This document shows, one piece after another, positions 60,478 to 64,000 of a stretch of DNA of 64,000 bases. How positions within the stretch are numbered: position 1 is the first letter of the stretch; each line of letters begins with the position of its first letter. Source of the stretch: FEB-10 sp963710645. Its GTDB lineage: Bacteria; Acidobacteriota; Thermoanaerobaculia; Thermoanaerobaculales; Sulfomarinibacteraceae. Made by a program: the position numbers and the translations under genes. The notes under the pieces are model-generated. The model did not search any database, was not told where the DNA came from, and worked only from the letters and a program-made list of their open reading frames with translations. Location: positions 62,001 through 126,000 of the forward strand of contig CAVQBD010000009.1 of assembly GCA_963710645.1 (NCBI GenBank), given 5' to 3'.

Positions 60478-61746
60478 ATGGACACGCTCATCCAGCACCT
60501 TCCCGGTGAGCTTGCGGGCTTCATTCTCACCATCGGTCTGTCACTGCTCATCGGCTTCGAACGCGAAGAACACGATCCGAAAGGACCAGGGGGCGTTCGG
60601 ACCTTCCCCATCATCGGGTTGAGCGGCTTTCTTCTCGCCACAGCATTCCCCCAGTCGCCGATGCCGTTTGCCGCGGGCCTGTTGGTGCTCGGTCTACTGA
60701 TCGCGCTGACTCATTGGGCGACCGTTCGCGCGGGCGAGGTCGGCATCACGACCGAGGTGACGGCTCTCTTGACGTTCACCATCGGGGGGGCCGCATCCAG
60801 CGGTCGGTATTGGATTTCCATCGCCTCCGGCGTGCTCGCCGTCGTTCTTCTGCAGGAAAAAGGCCGCCTCGAATCCTGGGCGACACGTCTGCCACGGCAC
60901 GAGCTTCGAACGCTGGTCTTTTTTCTGGTGTTGACCGGAGTCATCCTTCCGGCAGTGCCGAACCGTTCGTTCACCCCCTTTGACATCAATCCGTACAAGA
61001 TCTGGCTGATTGTCGTCGCCGTCAGCGGAATCTCCTATCTCAGTTATCTTCTGCGGCGATTCTGGTGGAGCGATCACGGGCTGCTCTTGTCCGGTCTTAT
61101 CGGAGGAATCTACTCCTCCACGGCAACCACCGTGGCCCTCGCGCGCGCCTCGAAGCAGGAAGACCAACGTCCGCACTCCTACGTTGGGGCCATCGTTGCC
61201 GCAACCGGAATGATGTATTTCCGTCTTTGGGTCTTGGTCGCGCTGTTCGCCCCTCCACTCGCCCGGGAACTGGCGGTGACCTTTTGGATCATGGGTTGTG
61301 CGGCGGTTCTCCTGGGTGGGTTTCTCTGCTGGCGGCAATCGTCCACACCAACCGAGACCAATGAAACCCAGCCGCCGGATCAACCGGCTGCATCGACAAA
61401 TCCCCTCGAGCTGACATCTGCTCTGGCCTTTGCTTCACTTTTTGTCGCCGTCCTCATAATCACCAAGCTTGTCGCGACGCGATTTGGTGAAAAGGGAGTA
61501 CTGGTGTTGGCCGCCATCATGGGCGCCACCGATGTCGACCCCTTCATTCTCGGCCTTACCCAAAACGGGGAGGCCGGACTGGCCGTCGGCACCGCGGCGC
61601 TCGCCGTGGTTGTGGCGGCGGCGGCCAACAACACCATGAAGGGGGTCTACGCCAAGGTCTTTGGAGCCCGCACCATCGGGTGGCCGACATTCGGAATCCT
61701 CTCCTTGCTCGCCGCGGCCAGTCTCGGACTCTTCCTGGTGCCGTGA
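60478..61746 (+). CDS. MgtC/SapB and DUF4010 membrane protein
   Basis: A 422-residue inner-membrane protein of about 12 helices. The N-terminal third has the MgtC-like pattern LLIGFEREEHDPKGPGGVRTFPIIGLSG, and the rest fits DUF4010 (LLSGLIGGIYSSTATTVALARAS near residue 205; GVLVLAAIMGATDVDPFILGL near residue 340). MgtC proteins are linked to Mg2+ and acid homeostasis and virulence; the combined MgtC-DUF4010 family has no firm function. It stands alone between hutU and a convergent gene. The start ATG is not preceded by a strong ribosome site. Confidence 0.88.
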   Translation: MDTLIQHLPGELAGFILTIGLSLLIGFEREEHDPKGPGGVRTFPIIGLSGFLLATAFPQSPMPFAAGLLVLGLLIALTHWATVRAGEVGITTEVTALLTFTIGGAASSGRYWISIASGVLAVVLLQEKGRLESWATRLPRHELRTLVFFLVLTGVILPAVPNRSFTPFDINPYKIWLIVVAVSGISYLSYLLRRFWWSDHGLLLSGLIGGIYSSTATTVALARASKQEDQRPHSYVGAIVAATGMMYFRLWVLVALFAPPLARELAVTFWIMGCAAVLLGGFLCWRQSSTPTETNETQPPDQPAASTNPLELTSALAFASLFVAVLIITKLVATRFGEKGVLVLAAIMGATDVDPFILGLTQNGEAGLAVGTAALAVVVAAAANNTMKGVYAKVFGARTIGWPTFGILSLLAAASLGLFLVP

Positions 61747-61757
61747 CGAGAAAAAAG

Positions 61758-61776
61758 GCCCCGCGCGGAGCGGGGC
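61758..61776 (-). terminator. intrinsic terminator, minus strand
   Basis: GCCCCGC / GCGGGGC stem with a 5-nt loop; on the minus strand it is followed by CTTTTTTCTC. It ends the YkgJ-GH172 fusion gene. Confidence 0.85.
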
Positions 61777-61810
61777 TCAGACCTTCATGAGCCAGTTCAT
61801 TGTGAAGGTA

Positions 61811-63745
61811 TCACTGGGGATCGACCGCTGGATCGATTTTGGCGGGCGTCGTAGGCATCGAGTAGTAGTAGGCCACCGTCCTGGCCACGATCGAACTGGT
61901 GTTGGTCGGCCCACCCTCCAACACCACTCGAACCCCCGTCGTCCATGTGGGCGCATCGGTCAACATCAGGCGGTACATCCCGGTGGTCCAATTCCCCTCA
62001 CCGTCCGCTCGGTCAAACGACATACCGTGGAGTGCGTGGTAGAAGCTCGCAGGCGCCCCGTCGCCGATGCGGAAGTAGAACCCACCACCGAAGAAATCCT
62101 CCACCCCGGTGCCGTGTAACTGCGGCTCGAGTGCGCCGTCGACGAACACCTTCTCGTCTCCCTCAAAATACTCCCGTTCCCCGCCGTCCACCGATCCGAT
62201 CTCGGCAGCCAACCCGACCCACTTGCCATGGCCTTCGGCCTTCAGGATCTCCAGATCACGGCCCGGCTCGGTGCGATCCACGACAACCAGCTGAGCACCG
62301 AACAGGCCACTTCCAGGTCCCGGAGCCGAGTCCCTTCGGCGGATCGCGTACTCCACGGGCACCTTGCGCCGTCCACGGCGTCGTGGCCTGGACAGCTGGA
62401 CCACCGCCCGGTCGAAGAACGGCATCGGAAAGTAAGAGTAAAGATCACGCTGGGACCCGGAGCCCACCAGAAGTGACCTGGCGGGAGCCGCGCCATCCCG
62501 CCCGCCGGCGAAAAAATCCGCCAACGGCATGTCGACCCGGATTTCGCCATCGAAGATCAGTCGGATGTGGACGTCCGGCCAGTCTTCGGGTTGGACACGC
62601 AAGATGAACCCCGTCAACACATCAGGTCCCTCGAAGGCTCCGACCACAACTCTGTTCCCGCGGCGGAGAACAGCGTCACCGCTGAGGATGGTCCCCGACA
62701 CGCCCGCCCACGGATCCCGACCCGCGGATTCCAAAAGCTCAATCCAGCCGGAAAGATCCTCCTCTCCGGTGAACGGGGTCACTCCGGCTGAATCCGCCAG
62801 GTCGTGGTTCGTGACCTGGAACCAGATTTTCGCGTCCACCGCTCCGAGCAGCGACACTCTGCAGTTTGATCGGTAGGGGATCGGGACATAGCTGACGTTG
62901 CCACCACCCGATTGGACCCGGTCACGGACGAGGGGTGATTGGAAGGGCGGCACGCCGCCGTTGAAGAACTCCGGCAACGGCAGCTGCACCACGGTGATTC
63001 CGTCGGCCACAATGCGAATCCAGATATCCTCATCGAGCGGCTCGCTGATGCCGCCGTCGCCCTGGGTCATCCAAATACGGGTGATGGCTCCTGGGCCCTC
63101 ATCCTCGAAGATCACACCCTCGTCACCCACCAGGCTCAGGAACCGGCTTTCGCCAGAGGAGTGGCGATCGCGTTCACACCCTTCCGGACAGTGACTCGAG
63201 CGCATGAATACCCGATCGCCATCGTGAAGCTCCGCGAGAGTCGCCAGGTCATGCCAGACTTCCCAAGGCGGTGGAGCGGATTCAGGTCCCGCTCCTTCCA
63301 GCAGCCACGACACGCAGAGAACAACCACACCGACCAAGAACACCTTCGGCATCCCATGGCGTCGTCGAGACTCGCGTTCCTCCACGATCACGGACTGCCG
63401 GAGTTGGTCCTCGTCATGGTCTGAAAAGGTGAACTCCCCTCTGTGGGGACAGAAGTCGTCGGCCACCACTGTGTCGTGGTCGAGGTCCAGAATCAGCGGA
63501 TAGAATCGACAGCCGTCCGGTCGTTCGGCGTAGGTCCGGCACCGTCCATCCGCCAGGAAGACACACTGGCCGTCGCGGTTGAGAAGCTGGAGTTCGTCCC
63601 TTTCGTTGACCCTGGAGAAATTTTCATACCCGGCAGCCTCGAGCCTGGCCACGTCGCTGAGCGTGAGGGTCATTTGGGTGGCCACGCAACAGGCGTGGCA
63701 GTCGTGTCGGGTGCAAGGGTTCGCTCGGGGCGACTCAGCTTTCAC
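61811..63745 (-). CDS. fusion of YkgJ-type cysteine-cluster domain and DUF2961/GH172-like protein
   Basis: One 644-residue frame contains two unrelated parts. Residues 1-130 form a YkgJ/UPF0153-type zinc- or iron-chelating domain with eight Cys (CxxxxCxxCC at 11-20, then CVFL, CRTY, GCRFYPL, FCPH). Residue 132 is Met, starting MPKVFLVGVVVLCVSWLLEG, which looks like a signal peptide. Residues 150-644 fit DUF2961, the GH172 family (difructose anhydride/fructofuranosidase type), with ITRIWMT near residue 215, YSYFPMPFF near 425 and HGTGVEDFFGGGFYF near 535. Either this is a true fusion or two genes joined in frame, with re-initiation at 63352; no stop codon separates them. Location of the second part is inferred to be outside the cytoplasm. 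Confidence 0.78.
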   Translation of the reverse strand: MKAESPRANPCTRHDCHACCVATQMTLTLSDVARLEAAGYENFSRVNERDELQLLNRDGQCVFLADGRCRTYAERPDGCRFYPLILDLDHDTVVADDFCPHRGEFTFSDHDEDQLRQSVIVEERESRRRHGMPKVFLVGVVVLCVSWLLEGAGPESAPPPWEVWHDLATLAELHDGDRVFMRSSHCPEGCERDRHSSGESRFLSLVGDEGVIFEDEGPGAITRIWMTQGDGGISEPLDEDIWIRIVADGITVVQLPLPEFFNGGVPPFQSPLVRDRVQSGGGNVSYVPIPYRSNCRVSLLGAVDAKIWFQVTNHDLADSAGVTPFTGEEDLSGWIELLESAGRDPWAGVSGTILSGDAVLRRGNRVVVGAFEGPDVLTGFILRVQPEDWPDVHIRLIFDGEIRVDMPLADFFAGGRDGAAPARSLLVGSGSQRDLYSYFPMPFFDRAVVQLSRPRRRGRRKVPVEYAIRRRDSAPGPGSGLFGAQLVVVDRTEPGRDLEILKAEGHGKWVGLAAEIGSVDGGEREYFEGDEKVFVDGALEPQLHGTGVEDFFGGGFYFRIGDGAPASFYHALHGMSFDRADGEGNWTTGMYRLMLTDAPTWTTGVRVVLEGGPTNTSSIVARTVAYYYSMPTTPAKIDPAVDPQ

Positions 63746-63779
63746 TCCGCCATTCTCGCCGACCCGTCAAAAAAGAAAA

Positions 63780-63799
63780 GGGCCCGCCGAGGCGGGCCC
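63780..63799 (-). terminator. intrinsic terminator, minus strand
   Basis: Perfect GGGCCCGCC / GGCGGGCCC stem; on the minus strand it is followed by TTTTCTTTTTTGACG. It ends the partial gene at the right edge. Confidence 0.88.
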
Positions 63800-63821
63800 C
63801 GTATCGATGGAATTTCTCCGG

Positions 63822-64000
63822 CTACTCACCCGGAGTGAGTACCCCATCCTGAACCGTATATGAGCTCGACCAGAACAGATCATCCAGCGCTTCAGGATCG
63901 TCGTAGTAAGAGGTGCCGATCTCATCAGAAGGGATTTCCCAAATCGTCACGTGGAAGGCCTCCTCATCGACCCCGATCACCGAGAAACCGTGGGTCGTGG
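63822..64000 (-). CDS. C-terminal end of unknown protein (cut by window edge)
   Basis: The last 59 codons of a minus-strand gene ending at TAG (63822-63824). The end reads FHVTIWEIPSDEIGTSYYDD and then ALDDLFWSSSYTVQDGVLTPG. The terminator directly downstream and the sense codon pattern support a real gene. It is too short to assign. Confidence 0.7.
   Translation of the reverse strand, partial: TTHGFSVIGVDEEAFHVTIWEIPSDEIGTSYYDDPEALDDLFWSSSYTVQDGVLTPGE

Overview
The window is 64 kb of high-GC bacterial chromosome (about 60-65% GC by eye) with compact gene order, many 1-4 bp stop/start overlaps, and frequent GTG/TTG starts. A VWA protein matching the acidobacterial VWFA-related family, abundant secreted repeat and adhesion-type proteins, and the overall gene style point to an Acidobacteriota member, perhaps Thermoanaerobaculia-like. 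This is inference, because no rRNA gene is present. There is no phage, IS element, CRISPR array or plasmid module.

Layout. 1-5.6 kb: the 3' end of an acyl-CoA dehydrogenase, a secreted LVIVD-repeat protein, then a class I aldolase and MATE exporter operon on the minus strand. 5.6-13.1 kb: a GT-C-like membrane protein, saccharopine-reductase-like and argF genes, argS and a free-Met-R-sulfoxide reductase. 13.2-16.8 kb: a sigma/anti-sigma/YbjQ triplet, an outer-membrane barrel, and a VWA protein with a small partner. 17-21.7 kb: two tandem secreted proteins with near-identical ends and unrelated middles. 21.7-26.3 kb: methylmalonyl-CoA epimerase with acyl-CoA dehydrogenase, then a SPOR-SpoIID lipoprotein with a DnaC-like ATPase. 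26.2-27.2 kb: a gene-poor stretch full of 7-bp-period repeats around a broken four-helix-bundle gene. 27.2-40.8 kb: glycosyltransferase, ArsC-family gene with an in-frame TGA, BMP lipoprotein, Nif3-like, PD-(D/E)XK nuclease, CPA antiporter, patatin, SNF2 helicase, GH57, cyclase and response regulator. 40.8-49.4 kb: PolX-like PHP protein, an HD-GYP/TPR/roadblock/FtsY operon, and ribD-ribE plus an unknown gene. 49.5-64 kb: tRNA-Ala(CGC), a low-GC GGDEF gene, mutS-GH3-queC, feoAB, urocanase, an MgtC/DUF4010 protein and a YkgJ-GH172 fusion.

Most notable: (1) the ArsC-like gene at 28444-28785 has TGA exactly at its catalytic cysteine codon and a bacterial-SECIS-like hairpin just downstream, so it is a strong selenoprotein candidate. 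(2) Many intergenic regions carry degenerate tandem repeats whose unit sequence changes while the 7-bp register is kept, sometimes for 77 bp. (3) The twin surface proteins look like a cassette-swapped duplication. (4) A PolX homologue has lost its polymerase aspartates. (5) A cysteine-cluster domain is fused in frame to an exported GH172-like enzyme.
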